Shown: positions 52,127-62,300 of the stretch, piece by piece
Layout of the letters: every line of letters begins with the position of its first letter
Position numbering within the stretch: position 1 is the stretch's first letter
From: Atriophallophorus winterbourni
Taxonomy: Eukaryota > Platyhelminthes > Trematoda > Plagiorchiida > Microphallidae
Direction: 5' to 3'
Assembly: GCA_013407085.1 (NCBI GenBank)
Contig: JACCGJ010011223.1
Span: forward strand, 33,243-97,242
Length of the DNA stretch: 64,000 nt
Position numbers and translations under genes: made by a program
The notes under the pieces: generated by a model
Told to the model about the DNA's origin: nothing
Databases searched by the model: none
What the model saw: only the letters and a program-made list of their open reading frames with translations

Positions 52127-54200
52127 AAATAAACCTACGCTCCAGATTTGTGCCAAAGACAACGAAAAAACGATTTACCATCACATTGAGAAGCCGCACA
52201 AGGAAGTGGATTAAGATACGCCATGATGCATGGAGAAACTATGTCAAGAATCCGATGCCAGATAATTAGAAAACATATAGTCTGTTGAGGAACAAGGTCA
52301 CCTTTCTTTTAACCGAGGACAAGCAGTCTCACCAGACAAGACTACTGATCATAATGGAGCGGAAACCCAAAGTCCTGTACCAGATTGTTAACACTACATC
52401 AAAAATTAAGCCAGGAATCTCAGCACTACGCACAACTCATGGTCTAACTACGACTGCGTTCGAGGCTGCCGAAGTTCTTGCAGGTTACTACTGCAACGTT
52501 TTTAGTCCCAAGGAATCCGTGCATCTTACGCCTCATTCGATCGGCTTTTCCGTTGAAATACTAAATGAAAACTTAATAAACAATGAGTGTGTCAATCTCA
52601 AACTTCTTCGCTTGAATACCACAAACTCACCAGGAGCATATGGAATCACTCCTTTTTTCCTCAAACGATGTGCATCCTCTTTGTGTGGTCCACTCAGCAC
52701 GTTATTCCAAATTTAGCTCGAAAATAGTACCGTTCCCGCGGAATGGAAATCTGGCATCATCACACCAATCTACAAGGGAGGGAATCGATCAGACGCTGCG
52801 AACTATAGACCAGTTACGTTGTTGCCAGTAATTTCTAAAGTGCTAGAGAGTTTAGTTGCGGAAAAGATCACCCATCACCTCGAAACCAATAGACTGCTTG
52901 CGACTGAACAGCACGGTTTCAGGAAATATCACTCATGTCTATCTAATCTCTTGCTCACCTTAAACGACTAGACTGAATGTGTGGACAATGGTTACTTCAT
53001 CCACGCATGTTTTTTAGACATGTCAAAGGCTTTCGACCGCGTCAATCAAAGTATTTTAATCCACAAACTTGAATTGCACGTGATAACAGGAAAACTTCCT
53101 GCTTGGCTAGGAAACTATTTACGCGACAGGAGTGCCCAAGTCAGAGTTGACGGCGCCTTATCGAAATCATTTAAAATTACATGCGGAGTGCCCCAGGGTT
53201 CGGTCCTCGGATTCATTTTGTTTTTGATCTACGCAAACGACATTCCCGAGCGTGTTAAATGCAAGGTTATGTTATTTGCGGACGATATCAAGCTTTGGAG
53301 AAGCATACGTGCAAATGACGACCCTGAAATTTGCAGATGGATCTAAACACATTGCACGATTGGTCTCTGAGAAACAAACTACCCTTCAACTTCCAAAAGT
53401 GCAAGGTGTTAAACATTTGAAAGACCGTGAATTACAGCTACACTCTTGGGTCCCACTAACTCGTCTGGACAACTGAAGAGAAGGATTTGGGTGTTTGGAC
53501 CAGTTCAAGTCTGAAGACTTCACTACAGTGCAAAGCGGTATAAAAAAGACGTCTGAAGTCTTGGCGTTATTGAAACGAATTTTCGGTAGATTCACGAATC
53601 AGTCGGTGCCCCGTATCATGAACACCTATCTGAGACCAGCGTTGGAGTACGCTGTTCAGGCTTGGTCACCCTGGATTCAGAAAGACATCAATCTTTTGCA
53701 GCGTAATTACCACCGAACCACAAAGCTTGTATCCGGACTAGCTGCTAAACCATATGAAGAACGTTTGATGAGTCTCAATCTTTTCGACTTTCGCTGTCGT
53801 CGACTAAGAGGTGACCTCATACTGATGTAAAATATTATGCACGTCCCTAACCATGCCTTGTCCAAATTTTTCACACGCTCGCCACCCCGTACCAGTCAGA
53901 AACATGAACTTACAGTGCTTATACCGACTTCAAGACTGAACTGTCGCACATATTCGTATGCTGTACGTGTAAGTTTCACATGGAACACCCTCCCCTCCAC
54001 TGTTACACACTCAGCCAACCTGGATATTTTTAAATCTAATTTGGAAAAATACTTGAGAGAAAACCCAAATTTTGATACGATTTACACTACATGAGTTTCC
54101 CTGTTCTTCTTCTTGTTTATTGTGTATAACTCATAACTCCATCCTATGGTTATTGTTAAGCTAAATGCTTTTTAGACCATTACAAATTTGAATCACTTTG
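52127..54200 (+). pseudogene. CR1-D, linker to 3' end of ORF2
   Basis: A plus-strand 5'-truncated element. RSRTRKWIKIRHDAWRNYVK and SLLRNKVTFLL (linker), NTTNSPGAYGITPFFLKRCA, AEWKSGIITPIYKGGNRSDA, NYRPVTLLPVISKVLESLVA, EQHGFRKYHSCLSNLLLTL, HACFLDMSKAFDRVNQS, GVPQGSVLGFILFLIYANDI and VMLFADDIKLW (both catalytic aspartates intact) can be followed with three or four stops and frameshifts. The C-terminal block (YLRPALEYAVQAWSPWIQKD, TKLVSGLAAKPYEERLMSLN, FRCRRLRGDLIL) and the ending TSRLNCRTYSYAVRVSFTWN, TLPSTV close it. The 3' region ends near 54200 with ACCATTACAAATTTGAATCA. Confidence 0.8.
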
Positions 54201-54480
54201 AAGCTGGTGAAACAGATAATCCTTATAACGATATAATCCAAATGGTGTGTTAATGGTTGTCACTTCATTTGAAGCTCCATCAAGTGTAAACCGTGTAAAC
54301 GAGAGAGAGAGAGATAGATTCAGGCTCCTCAGTTGTACAGCTTGGCTTCATCAGTCGAGAGTTCAGTGTCACTCTGTAATCTCCACAAACACAAGGTGTT
54401 TGACCATCTCTTTTCAAAGGGGTAACTATTGGCGTGGTTCAAATGGAGGCTTCCACGGGAACAAGAATGAAACGTTCAAA
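54201..54480. other. Spacer with a short GA microsatellite
   Basis: Contains a GAGAGAGAGAGA tract at 54301-54312. No gene is recognised. From about 54484 Penelope-related repeat sequence begins. Confidence 0.4.
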
Positions 54481-54621
54481 CAAAGAATTAATCAAAGTTA
54501 TACTTGTGGTTCGTACAACGAATCACAATGTTCAGACACAAAATAACAAAGTGATTCTTGGTCAAGCACTTAAGCGCCTATGGATGATCAAAGCAATGTG
54601 CTGCTCACATCCCCATCCCTC

Positions 54622-54670
54622 ACACACCACTACCGGTTTCTGGCTGTTTGTCGTCGTCAGGTGGAGACAG
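54622..54670 (-). ncRNA. Second possible hammerhead-like motif, core changed
   Basis: The same arrangement as 55399-55450, with flanking GTCTCCAC, GAAA and CCGGTAGTGG, but the core reads CTGACGA (54660-54654), so one conserved base is altered. Stem I pairs as CCAC with GTGG. Being in the same orientation about 780 bases from the first, it marks a tandem repeat unit of the Penelope terminal region. Confidence 0.35.
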
Positions 54671-54689
54671 TAAGTAAGTGATTAAGTAA

Positions 54690-55240
54690 GCCCAGAAACA
54701 GTAGTAAAGTAGTAAACAAAGTTATACTTGTATGCCACTGTTACATAGGGCAAGTACAGCCAGAAACCGGTAGTGGTGTGTAAGGGATGGGGATGAGAGC
54801 AACACAAAAAATTAATCAGTTTTAGAACAGGTGTAATAGACTCAATACAATAACGTCTCACGAAGGTAGAAGAAAACGCACAGGACAATGAAGATTTTAT
54901 CTCGGTAGCCAAACATGTACAACGGTACAGAAAAGCAGTTACGTATCACGTGCGAACAGAAGTGTTAAGGTCAGCAATCGATTGGAATATGTTCGGTTAG
55001 AGTCATTTTCGGGTAACGTTTCACTTCTGACACAGAAGCTGCGTCAGACCAAGGGTGGTAGTCAGGACAGGGAACATGATTAAGTAGTAGTCAACCCACC
55101 ACCACATATTTGACCTTACCGCTAAACAGTCTATAATACGTATACAGTGTCACGTCTCTTAAGAATGACCAGGATCAGTGGTCCATTTTCCTCACAGTGT
55201 GTATCCACATCAATCTGATAAAAGTGAACACCGTCAAGAT
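54690..55240 (-). repeat. Inverted terminal repeat, left arm, with LTR-derived sequence
   Basis: This is the reverse complement of 58310-58800. It includes ACCGGTAGTGGTGTGTAAGG at 54768-54787 and, at 54834-54930, a segment resembling the right half of the LTR at 43061-43242. Both arms thus contain Penelope repeat and an LTR-like piece. Confidence 0.7.
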
Positions 55241-55370
55241 CAGTTGACACAGCTGCCCACATACGTAAAAGTACATAACTAATGGGGCTACGGCTATTTG
55301 TGAAGAAAAACAAAAATCTAATTAACTAGTAGTTATAAGGTGAATAAAAACTATGTACGTGATGACCAAA
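54967..55370 (-). repeat. Penelope pseudo-LTR, downstream copy
   Basis: Direct repeat of 57645-58075 in the same orientation, with shared stretches such as GACAGGGAACATGATTAAGT and TCTAATTAACTAGTAG. It lies just after the GIY-YIG coding region in sense direction. Confidence 0.7.
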
Positions 55371-55397
55371 GTGATGTGTTGCTCACATCCCCCGAAA

Positions 55398-55841
55398 TTA
55401 CACTCCATTACCGGTTTCTGGCTGTTTCCCGTCATCAGGTGGAGACAGTAAGATTAGGTTCAGTGAGCCTTGAAACGTGCTCCGCCAAGGCGGAATCACG
55501 AATAAGGGATTGATATTCCCTCGCATCAAGGGGCTGTCTCCGGACACGCTTCGGTATTTTTCGATTCTAGTGTGAATTTCCCTAGAAGTCTGCCCTACGT
55601 AAACACCCGAACAGTCCTTACAGTTGATTCTGTAGATGCTGTTCGTAACGCTAGATAAAGGTGTATTATCCTTGAGGTGCATCAGAACCGAACGGATAGT
55701 TTTCCCTTTCTTATAATTTACGCGTATGGCCGCCTGGTTCAAGATTCTACGTATCGCTTCAGATGTGCATTTTACATACGGTATACAAACTGTATCCCGC
55801 CAATTTTTCTCCGATTTTTCGGATGGGTATTTCACCTGCAT
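55398..55841 (-). pseudogene. Penelope GIY-YIG endonuclease domain
   Basis: A minus-strand frame of 147 codons. The N-terminal part (TVCIPYVKCTSEAIRRILNQ, AAIRVNYKKGKTIRSVLMHL) is the linker that precedes the nuclease in Penelope elements. The nuclease starts SVTNSIYRINCKDCSGVYVG and continues QTSREIHTRIEKYRSVSG: the tyrosines, the paired cysteines and the conserved arginine are present. After about residue 115 the true frame shifts (EYQSLIRDSALAEHV in another frame, about 55510-55460). This nuclease nicks target DNA for insertion. The last codons overlap the ribozyme-like motif. Confidence 0.8.
55399..55450 (-). ncRNA. Possible hammerhead-ribozyme-like motif
   Basis: On the minus strand the core CTGATGA lies at 55438-55432, GAAA at 55418-55415 and a GTA cleavage-type triplet at 55411-55409, in the correct order. 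The flanks TCTCCAC and ATGGAG can pair as stem I, and ACCGGT would make a very short stem III with no loop. Penelope elements are known to carry minimal hammerhead ribozymes in their terminal repeats. Stem II is weak (a C-A mismatch next to the core, then two G-C pairs), so the call is tentative. Confidence 0.4.
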
Positions 55842-56079
55842 TAATTGGCGTTTTGCAAAACTTTTTGGATAACCGTGGTCTATAAGCCTCTGGCTCGCTT
55901 CGCGGTGCGCCTGTTTTCGCTCGCTTTCGTCGCTGCACAGGTGTTCTATCTTACGGAAAATGGAACAAGCTATGGAACTGAAGACCTGTCTTGGATGAGC
56001 GGAAGTGTATCGTAGTACAACATCTGTAGCGATAGGTTTCCGATAGACAGAAGATTTATTTTCCCGTCTACTTTTTGCG

Positions 56080-56836
56080 CTAAACAGTCCAAAAATGGAA
56101 GTGTGCCTTTGTGACAGTAATACATGGGTCTATTTCGTTTAAATATTTGAAGAAGGCCTCTAACTGATCTCGATTGATGATAACAAATGTGTCATCGACA
56201 TAGTGCCACCAGAATTTTGTCTTGAGACCTGCATTGTTAATGGCTTTTGTTCTCGAAATGCTCCATATACATTTTAGCAAGTACTGGAGATATCGGTGAA
56301 CCCATTGCCAACCCTTCTTTTTGTCTATATAATTGCTCATTATATACGAAGTGGTTCATGCTTAGGCAGATCGATACACCGTTGATAATTTGCTGGACGC
56401 TCAAATTTGTACGATCTGACAAACTGGCATCAGATTCCAAGGCCCGCCTAGCTAGTTGTAACGCACTGGTTTTATCGACGTTGGTGAACAAAGCGCTCAC
56501 ATCAAAACTAACCATTACTTCATCGTCATCTATTGTTACCGACTTTAAGCATGCTGCAAAGTCATATGCGTTCTTGATGAACGAGGCTGCATTGCCCACT
56601 AAAGGTTTCAACAAATAAGCCAAATGTCTAGCTAACTCGTGCGCAGGTGATCCGAAGCCGTCGACGATAGGTCTTACGGGAATGCCTTCTTTATGTATTT
56701 TAGGTAGGTCGTAGAACCTAGGAGTTAGAGTAGACTTGAAATACAGGTTATAACACAAGCCCTTTCCCAAACTCTCCTTAACGCCATGCAAATACCTAGA
56801 GACTACCATTTTGCAGTTATTCATTACCTTTTTCAT
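56080..56836 (-). pseudogene. Penelope reverse transcriptase core
   Basis: The minus-strand frame from 56836 reads FYDLPKIHKEGIPVRPIVDG, FGSPAHELARHLAYLLKPLV, EVMVSFDVSALFTNVDKTSA (motif A aspartate), LYRQKEGLAMGSPISPVLAK (motif B) and, after a frameshift near 56250, FWWHYVDDTFVIINRDQLEA (motif C with both aspartates) and KYLNEIDPCITVT. These are diagnostic of Penelope-like elements, whose reverse transcriptase is related to telomerase. The catalytic residues are intact but the frame is broken. Confidence 0.85.
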
Positions 56837-57688
56837 TTTACCATTATCGGATAAGTGTACCCCAACCTTGTCTTAATAGTCGTTTTTTTCAAAATTACCG
56901 TTACTTTGCCTTTGTCAGCCTTAGTAATGGCTATTTTTATCTTGTTTCCGCGTAAGAAGTGCTTGTCTTTCGTGTGAATCAAGGTTTGCATCGCCTTGTT
57001 CCTGGATTTTAATGACACCAGCGATACAGTTTCTTACCGCGTCTGCCTGTTCATTGGGCAGTGCATTTAATGAAACCTCAATACACGGAATAAGATCCTC
57101 AGCTTTCATAAAGCTCTCACTTATGCAGAAATTCAAGCCACTCTCCAGCAATCTTTGTTCAGCTTGCGAAAGTTGTTGATTAGATAAATTCAAAACACTA
57201 GAATACTGGTTGCTAGATAATGACTTATTAGATTTATCTGATGAACTTTTATTATAAAACTTGTTGAGCTTACGGTTTTGTCTTTCTCCTATTCGCTCCG
57301 TTTGTGTGGCTAAAACCTCAGCGTGTTTTCCGAAAATTCTGCAAAAATGCGCTTCGGATAATTCGACTCGCATTTTCGACATCATTCTCGAAGCTTTCGA
57401 TTGAGTGGCCAATAGGGTTTCGTTGACCCGGTGGCTCTTTTGTTTCAAAAACACTTTGGATGCGTTCGCGGCAGCCTTTGTCCATTTGCGAGAGTTATTC
57501 GGAGGTTTTACCACAGGATCTCTTGGTATTACACCGCGCTGCTTCCAACAAAGGACGAAGATGCGGTGGTTCGCCCATCTGTCGTCATATTCCGCTGTTC
57601 TCCCCAACTCACTGGCCAATTTTCGAACACGGGGCTCGTAGGAGTAATCAATCGATTGGAATATGATTCGGACCGATCGTATATTCAT
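56837..57688 (-). pseudogene. Penelope protein N-terminal region
   Basis: The minus-strand frame 57688-56921 (255 codons) begins MNIRSVRIIFQSIDYSYEPR and carries VVKPPNNSRKWTKAAANASK, a basic KLNKFYNKSSSDKSNKSLSS stretch and EQRLLESGLNFCISESFMKA, matching the segment before the RT fingers in Penelope proteins. A frameshift near 56950 leads to KIKIAITKADKGKVTVILKK, where the conserved K-A-D-K-G precedes the palm. A further stop separates it from the core at 56836. Confidence 0.7.
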
Positions 57689-58075
57689 AATGCAAGTAAA
57701 TTTGAGTGCAATCGGTAAAAGCAGTTTTTGGGTAACGTTTCACTTCTGAAACAGAAGCTTCGCAGACCAAGGGTGATAGTCATGACAGGGAACATGATTA
57801 AGTAGTAGTCAAACCCCCACCACTGATTTGACCTTACCGCTAAACAGCCTATGGTACGACTACAGTGTGTCACCTTTCGCGGGAATGATCAGGATCAGTG
57901 GTCGATTTGCCTACTAGTGTGTATCCACATCAATCTAATACAAGTGAACACGGTCAAGGTCGGTTGACACATCGGCCCACATGCGTAAAGGTACATATGG
58001 CTAAGGTTAAGCTACTTTTGAGAGAAAAAAATCTAATTAACTAGTAGGTATAAGGTGAATAACAACTATTTACCT
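57645..58075 (-). repeat. Penelope pseudo-LTR, upstream copy
   Basis: Direct repeat of 54967-55370. It overlaps the first codons of the coding region (start at 57688) and ends six bases before a plus-strand Penelope endonuclease fragment begins, so two elements stand head to head here. Confidence 0.7.
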
Positions 58076-58080
58076 TCGCT

Positions 58081-58320
58081 TCAAATCCGAAGGAATATCA
58101 ATCCCTTATTCGTGATTCCGCCTTGGCGGATAACGTTTTACATACGGGCCACAGCGTCTATCTAGACAATGCGGAATTATTGAGACGCGGTATCAAACCG
58201 TATAGCGAAAGACAACATGCGGAGGCGGTCGAAATAGCCAAGGTCGACTGGTGGTCAATAAGATGGATGGGGCAGAAATCTCCACAATCTGGCGCTCGGC
58301 AATGATGCGAAAGTAAATAG
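58081..58320 (+). pseudogene. Second Penelope copy, GIY-YIG endonuclease C-terminus
   Basis: The plus strand reads EYQSLIRDSALADNVLHTGH and SVYLDNAELLRRGIKPYSER, EIAKVDWWSI. This is the C-terminal end of the Penelope nuclease, complementing the minus-strand copy, which breaks off at the same RDSALA block. It is divergently oriented to the main element, starting six bases from its upstream repeat. Confidence 0.7.
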
Positions 58321-58800
58321 TTGTTATTCACATTTTATCAGATTGATGTGGATACACAACTGTGAGGAAAATGGCACTGATCCTGGTCATTTCCAAGGAC
58401 GTGACACTGGATACGTATTATAGGACTGTTTAGCGCGGTTATGGTACAAATAAGTGGTGCGTGGGTGCTACTACGTAACATGTTCCCGGTCTGACAGCAC
58501 ATGACCTTAACGCTTCTGTTCGCACGTGATACGTGACTGCTTTTCTGTACCGTTGTACATGTTTGGCTACCGAGATAAAATCTTCATTGTCCTGTGCGTT
58601 TTCTTCTACCTTCGTGAGACGTTATTGTAGTCAGTCTACTACACCTGTTCTAAAAGTGGTTAATTATTTGTGTTGCTCTCATCCCCATCCCTTACACACC
58701 ACTACCGGTTTCTGGCTGTACTTGCCCTATGTAACAGTGGCATACAAGTATAACTTTGTTTACTACTTTACCAGTGTTTCATGGCTTACTTAATCACTTA
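58310..58800 (+). repeat. Inverted terminal repeat, right arm
   Basis: Reverse complement of 54690-55240, following the plus-strand nuclease fragment. Landmarks include TCAGATTGATGTGGATACAC, GGGACGTTATTG-like GAGACGTTATTGTAGTCAGT and CACACCACTACCGGTTTCTG. It is the 3' terminal repeat of the second Penelope copy. Confidence 0.7.
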
Positions 58801-59629
58801 CCCAAAAACTACTCTAACTGATTGCACTCAAATTTCTTTGCAGTGTCATTCTCCTTCAAGAAAGAGCGACAAACCAGTGTAAATTCTCACAAGAATTACA
58901 CGAAGGAAAGAATCGCAAATGTTCAATCAAATTTGTTTCGAAATTTCAGCTTAATCTACCCTTAAACATTCTCAATTTTATAATGTTGACGTGTATATAG
59001 CATGTGGTTATTTCATCCTAATCCTAATAGCGGTAAACGCAAAACAAAATGGCTATGAGCACTTACAAAACGAACAACATTCGTGTGAATTTCAGGTTCC
59101 TCTTTGCGACACAGTTGATTTTGCGTAGGATTGGCATGAACCTGTTACAACACACTTAGGCTATGCAACACAACAATGACACAATTTATTTGCGTCAGAT
59201 TGTTTTTGAGAAAAAGCGCTCATGGCTGGCAGAACTAATAGTGAAATTAATTTGCATTCATTAGGTTTGCGTGATATCTGAAGACCGTTCAATTTAAAAA
59301 TTGGCAATAGCGTATTTCATTGTTGTTTGTAGTTCTAAAACCAATTCCAATCATTTAAGATTTTATTGTGTCATGGATGTATGTCCGTTAAGCATTCGGA
59401 ATTTGATATCGGTGTAATGCTGACCTGATGATGATGTTTCACACGTTATCCGGTCGTACTGTTTGGTGATAATTGTAGTAATCTCTGGTATAGTTATCGA
59501 TTTTTCTCCCGCTCATCTTATCGTTAAGCACTCTTCCTGCCGGTGTTTTTTGTGCACACAACTATATATCAATCTATGTTATTATATAATGTTGCACACA
59601 TCACGGCACGCGTCTCATATAGCCACTGA
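58801..59629. other. Unassigned spacer
   Basis: About 830 bases without a recognisable gene or repeat. A CTGATGATGATG run at 59425-59436 is not followed by a GAAA core and does not form a hammerhead. Confidence 0.3.
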
Positions 59630-59770
59630 CAACCATGGCCAACTCCTGGCCTGCACACATGTTCCTGTGTGATCCGGCGGAACTTCTTCTACTGACAGGA
59701 GAAAGCTTGAAGGCGGCTGACTCAAAACCAGCATACTTCGAGCAGGTGGAGCTCGTAAGTCCATAAAATA
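59630..59770 (+). mobile_element. RTE 5' leader fragment
   Basis: CCATGGCCAACTCCTGGCCTG, ACTGACAGGAGAAAGCTTGA and AGGTGGAGCTCGT match the reverse complement of 5750-5910, the leader of the RTE copy described there. Only the leader is present, and a CR1-D fragment follows directly. Confidence 0.6.
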
Positions 59771-59779
59771 GAACAATGT

Positions 59780-61006
59780 GGCTTCAAGGGTTCATTACTT
59801 GCCTGGTTGGAGGATTATCTCCGAGACGGTGTCATTCGAGTTAGGGTTGATGATGCTTTGTCACGACCCATTGCAGGAACGAGTGGAGTGATGCAGGGAT
59901 CAGTGCTTGGACCAATTCTTTTCCTGATATATGTAAACGATTTACCTAAACTTATTTGCTGCAAAATCTTGTTATTTGCGGATGACATCAAGCTGTGGAC
60001 ACAAGTACGCACAACTGAGGATTGCAGACAGCTTCAGCTGGACTGGTCAGTTAGAAATGAACTACCTTTCAATGTCAGAAAATGCAAGGTATGGACTGTT
60101 GGAAAACATTTCGAGTTCTCTTACACCCTTGGTTCCAATATTCTTGAAAGCACTGACAATGAGATGGACTTGGGTGTGTAGGTGAGCAGCACTTTGAAAC
60201 CGTCACATAACGCCACAACTTTCTATAAAAAGACGTCACGAGTACTGCTTCTGCTAAAACGCGTCTTCGGGAGTTTCACGAAGAAAACTGTTCATTGAAT
60301 AATTAATACGTACTTGAGGCCAACCATGGAGTATGCGGTTCAGGCTCGGTCAGCCTGGCTACAGAAGGACATCAGCCTCTTGCAGAGAATATCTCATCGG
60401 ACCACCAAGCTCGTACGCGGTTTAAAGCACAAACAATACGAAGATCGTATTGCAAGTCTTAATCTCTTCGACTCTCTTTACCGCCGTCTTAGAGGTGATT
60501 TGATTCCTAAGTTCAATATATACTGCATTAACCCAACCATCCCCTAAATAAACTATTCACACGACTACCAACCAGAACCAGCCGGAGTCACGACTCTACA
60601 ATACTTATTCCTGACTTCAGACTAAACTGTTGAAGGTATTTTTATTCTGTACGTGTATGCTTTACCTGGAATTCGCTACCCAGTAATGTTGCACATTTAC
60701 CCAACTTGGATATATTCAAATCGAACTTGGTCAAATTCATGTCGACCCATCCAAATATTGAAACTTTGAACTTTGAACTTTGAAGTAAACTTGACCCCTT
60801 GGAATTACATGCACTATCCAACCGATCGAAAACAGTTTCGGCACTATGAATTTTTACCTGATTCCTGAACTGTTCAGTAAGCAAACAAATCACGTTTTTA
60901 CTACTTATTTTATTCATAATTCCAATATTATTTTGTGGTTTTTGTAAAGCTTATGCATTATGCTATATGCATTTCAGACCATTGAATTGAATTGAATTGA
61001 ATTGCT
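59780..61006 (+). pseudogene. CR1-D reverse transcriptase C-half and 3' end
   Basis: The plus-strand frame 59807-60181 encodes LEDYLRDGVIRVRVDDALSR, SGVMQGSVLGPILFLIYVND, LPKLICCKILLFADDIKLWT (catalytic F-A-D-D intact) and RNELPFNVRKCKV. After a stop near 60179 it continues with KKTSRVLLLLKRVFGSFTKK, YLRPTMEYAVQARSAWLQKD, SHRTTKLVRGLKHKQYEDRI and YRRLRGDLI. The 3' region ends in a tandem TTGAA-type repeat (ATTGAATTGAATTGAATTG) at 60981-61003. It is related to the copy at 52127-54200. Confidence 0.8.
60981..61003 (+). repeat. CR1-D 3' tail microsatellite
   Basis: Four to five copies of ATTGA/ATTGAATTG close the element after GCATTTCAGACC, a typical CR1-type short tandem tail. Confidence 0.75.
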
Positions 61007-61129
61007 TGTCTTAGCGAATTAAGATCGCACAGTAATCGACCCTTTTGATGTGTTTGACGTCATTAGATGCACTCCTGACGCTGCTCGAGAATTCGAAGAA
61101 CAACACGAGGTGGTCACTTATTTCCAGTG
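61007..61129. other. Short spacer between CR1-D tail and CR1-F 3' end
   Basis: About 120 bases separate the TTGAA tail of CR1-D from the 3' end of CR1-F. The two 3' ends thus face each other. Nothing else is seen. Confidence 0.4.
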
Positions 61130-62300
61130 GACTATTCATAGATTTATTCATAGATTATATTCAGGTAAAAAGCTATGCTTTACAAGACCCACAAAAATGT
61201 ACATCGGGTCGGACGGTAAAAAAATTTCAAAATATTGTCAGATTATTGTCAAACGTGAAAAACATACTTGCCAATGTGGATATCTAGTGCTTTCTTGAAA
61301 ACTTCAACGGTTCTAGATTGTAGCACATGAGTAGGTAAACTGTTCCACAGTTGCACATTGCGAACGGAAAATGCATATTTGCGGTAGTTCAACCGGCTAT
61401 GCTGTTGGTAAAGTTTCAATTGGTGGCCTCGCAGATGTGTGTTATGGGAAAGATGAAACAAACGACTGCAAGGGTAATTTGTTTGATTAAGCACTGTCCA
61501 AATGAATATTATTGCTCCTCGTTTCCGTCTGTATTGAGCCGAATGCAAATTCAATAATTTAAGTCTCATTTCGTATGGATAATTAGATAGTACAAGGACG
61601 AGTTTTGTCGCTCTACGCTGTGGAGTTTCTAATAGCAGAATATTTTTTTTCAACCAAGGATCCCATGCCGGTATAGCATATTCAACATGAGGACGGATGT
61701 ACGTTGAAATCAATTTGCAGACAATATTGGGGTCAAACGAACCTAGGACTCTTCTAAGGAGACCCAAGTTGTTTTCAGCTCTGCAGGCAGCCAGTCGACA
61801 TTGCATTGAGTTTCCTAACTCTGATTGGATAATCACACCTAAATCTTTTTCCGAGGAGGCGGGTTTAATAACAGTGCGACCAAGATAATATTCTTTGCTG
61901 GACTTGCTGTTGAGAGACAATAGGCTGCATTTCGAAGCATTCAGGGGCATTTCGTTGTCTAGGGACCAAGTGTGAATCATATGATACTGCACTGACTCGA
62001 CTGCTGTTGATTCGGATTTGAGAATCGAATCTAGGATTGAAGATTCTTCGGGCTTCTTTGTCAAGTGAATTAATTTAAGTAGTTGCAAAAGGGAATGAAA
62101 TTAATCATCTCGCGAACTTTGTACCCAAGTGATTGCTGCGGGTGCAATCTTTTGGTGTAACGCTGTGGAAGGTTAAAATCGCCCATTATGAGTAGTTGGG
62201 TATGTAAGTTATTCAAGATTAAACCGTGACTTTGGATCTTGCTGACAGTTCGAGGTTGGAGTAAATTTCCTAGGGGTAGGAATACGGAATAAGAACTGTA
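61130..62300 (-). pseudogene. CR1-F, internally deleted (endonuclease joined to RT C-terminus)
   Basis: The minus-strand frame 62088-61249 (279 codons) is open. Above it, 62300-62090 shows endonuclease traces (LGNLLQPRTVSKIQSHGLIL, LLIMGDFNLPQRYTK in broken frames). The open frame begins with endonuclease residues (SSILDSILKSESTAVES), then jumps to the reverse-transcriptase end, HTWSLDNEMPLNASKCSLLS, SSEKDLGVIIQSELGNSMQC, YIRPHVEYAIPAWDPWLKK, TPQRRATKLVLVLSNYPYEM and RNVQLWNSLPTHVL. All of the RT core including F-A-D-D is missing. The 3' end near 61130 shares ATTCATAGATTTATTCATAG with the copy at 34033. Confidence 0.75.

Larger units (their letters stand above)
54481..58075 (-). mobile_element. 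Penelope-like element with terminal repeats
   Basis: A minus-strand element whose coding part (57688-55398) contains a Penelope-type reverse transcriptase and a GIY-YIG endonuclease. Direct repeats flank it: about 57645-58075 upstream and about 54967-55370 downstream share AATCGATTGGAATATG, GGGTAACGTTTCACTTCTGA, GACAGGGAACATGATTAAGT and GTGTATCCACATCAATCT. These correspond to the pseudo-LTRs typical of Penelope elements. A further downstream repeat unit with a second ribozyme-like motif extends to about 54622 and beyond. Confidence 0.8.

Noticed and set aside
54682..54912. 76-codon frame conserved at 54682-54912 and 58533-58793 as a real protein
   Set aside because: The similarity is explained by the inverted repeat; the frame crosses Penelope and LTR-like sequence and has no domain.
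59420..59460. Hammerhead motif at CTGATGATGATG
   Set aside because: No GAAA core or pairing stems follow at a usable distance.
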